From positions 1 to 7,028 of the forward strand of contig SFUD01000032.1 of the NCBI GenBank assembly GCA_004561775.1: a stretch of DNA of 7,028 nucleotides. Reading direction: 5' to 3'. Each line of letters begins with the position of its first letter. Position 1 is the first letter of the stretch. The notes below the pieces were generated by a model, which saw only the letters and a program-made list of their open reading frames with translations, had not been told where the DNA came from and ran no database searches. Shown piece after piece: positions 6,684 to 7,028 of the stretch. The position numbers were made by a program, and so were the translations under genes. The DNA is from a bacterium (GTDB taxonomy: Bacteria; Bacteroidota; Bacteroidia; Bacteroidales; UBA932).

Positions 6684-6813
6684 TGAGCCGGATTTGCTAA
6701 CTCGCAGCTGCGGCATACGGCCTTTCGCTGCATTTATTCATATATGTGTACCCATCCCCGTTACTGCCGCCTTGAGCCGCTGCTCAGACATAGCAAATCT
6801 TTCGGCCCATCTG
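6684..6813. repeat. Imperfect inverted repeat around a 91-bp centre
   Basis: The left arm ends with GCCG plus GATTTGCTA (6687-6699). The right arm begins with the exact complement TAGCAAATC (6791-6799) and, after three unpaired bases TTT, continues with CGGC (6803-6806). The pairing can be stretched by two more bases (TG 6684-6685 with CA 6808-6809) across one mismatch. Between the arms lie CGCAGCTGCG (6703-6712), CATATATG (6739-6746) and a small hairpin (TGAGC/GCTCA, 6773-6786). Confidence 0.5.
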
Positions 6814-6916
6814 CACCGATTGCCTACGCCACCTGCGTATCTCCGCCGGATGAGGCTGTCGCCTGGCCAGGGAGCAGCTGCAGGATGGCAAATGATGCTA
6901 CCCGCGGAGTCGGGAA

Positions 6917-7020
6917 CTCTTCCGCACAGACCGTGGACGACCATGTCCCTCGTGAATGGGAGGACCCGCAAGCGAAGCGCTGCGGGGGGATGGAGCGAAG
7001 CGGAAGTCTGTGCGGAAGAG
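6917..7020. repeat. Inverted repeat with perfect 15-bp arms enclosing a hairpin
   Basis: CTCTTCCGCACAGAC (6917-6931) and its exact complement GTCTGTGCGGAAGAG (7006-7020) bound a 104-bp segment. Inside is a second stem: CCCGC (6965-6969) pairs with GCGGG (6982-6986) and AGCG (6971-6974) with CGCT (6978-6981), with one bulged A at 6970. No flanking target-site duplication is visible directly outside the arms, so a simple transposable element is not proven. The right arm ends 8 bp from the window edge, so further structure may continue. Confidence 0.75.
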
Positions 7021-7028
7021 GTTGCCGA

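Larger units (their letters stand above)
6455..7028. other. Palindrome-rich intergenic region without a convincing gene, GC-rich at its right end
   Basis: I see no supported coding sequence, tRNA or rRNA here. Open frames exist (for example 65 and 77 codons on the minus strand) but their products lack recognisable domains and are rich in Cys, Pro and Arg, as translated non-coding DNA often is. By hand count 6841-7020 is about 65% G+C, against about 43% at 6241-6300. Three perfect 10-bp palindromes occur: TTGCTAGCAA (6587-6596), CGCAGCTGCG (6703-6712) and CCTGGCCAGG (6862-6871). Several hairpins and two long inverted repeats are listed separately. It could be a dispersed intergenic repeat, a decayed element or the edge of a structured RNA. 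The window ends before this can be decided. Confidence 0.6.

Noticed and set aside
6738..6971. 77-codon minus-strand open frame starting MRVLPFTRDMVVHG
   Set aside because: High GC favours chance open frames. The product is rich in Arg, Gly and Pro without a domain, its frame cuts through the inverted-repeat structure, and no ribosome site precedes it.
6917..7020. Insertion sequence or MITE bounded by the 15-bp inverted arms
   Set aside because: There is no flanking direct duplication and no transposase nearby. I keep it as an inverted repeat of unknown origin.

Overview
The window reads as chromosomal DNA from a member of the Bacteroidales (Bacteroidetes). Three things point that way. Several starts lack a Shine-Dalgarno sequence, and one gene has a promoter-like element matching the Bacteroidetes -7 consensus TAnnTTTG. 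The housekeeping proteins have the look of that group. A two-gene unit encodes a predicted phosphoesterase lipoprotein and a barrel-like outer-membrane protein of a type I recall, from memory only, from Bacteroides relatives. I cannot name a genus.

Left block, minus strand, positions 1631 to 1: pdxA (vitamin B6 synthesis), rnhA (RNase HI) and the first 32 codons of gpsA (glycerol-3-phosphate dehydrogenase, running off the left edge). The junctions are TGATG and TAATG, so the three genes look like one translationally coupled operon. A 92-bp divergent spacer (1632-1723) separates this operon from the next block.

Middle block, plus strand, positions 1724 to 4753: recG (branch-migrating helicase) followed after 72 bp by nfo (endonuclease IV). 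Together with rnhA across the spacer, this groups three genome-maintenance enzymes, two of which (RNase HI and RecG) both act against R-loops.

Right block, minus strand, positions 6417 to 4758: a predicted lipoprotein of the calcineurin-like metallophosphoesterase family overlaps by 20 bp a gene for a secreted, probably outer-membrane protein of unknown function. The second protein carries a 13-residue tandem repeat after its signal peptide. This pair converges on nfo with only 4 bp between the two stop codons.

Right end, 6455 to 7028: about 570 bp with no convincing gene. Its last part is much more GC-rich than its neighbours (about 65% by hand count at 6841-7020, against about 43% at 6241-6300). 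It is rich in palindromes and inverted repeats, including two 15-bp arms that enclose a 104-bp segment. It may be a dispersed non-coding repeat or the edge of an element or structured RNA beyond the window. This tail and the lipoprotein/barrel pair are the least explained parts. Most of the window is ordinary housekeeping sequence, and I see no clear defence or novel multi-gene system.
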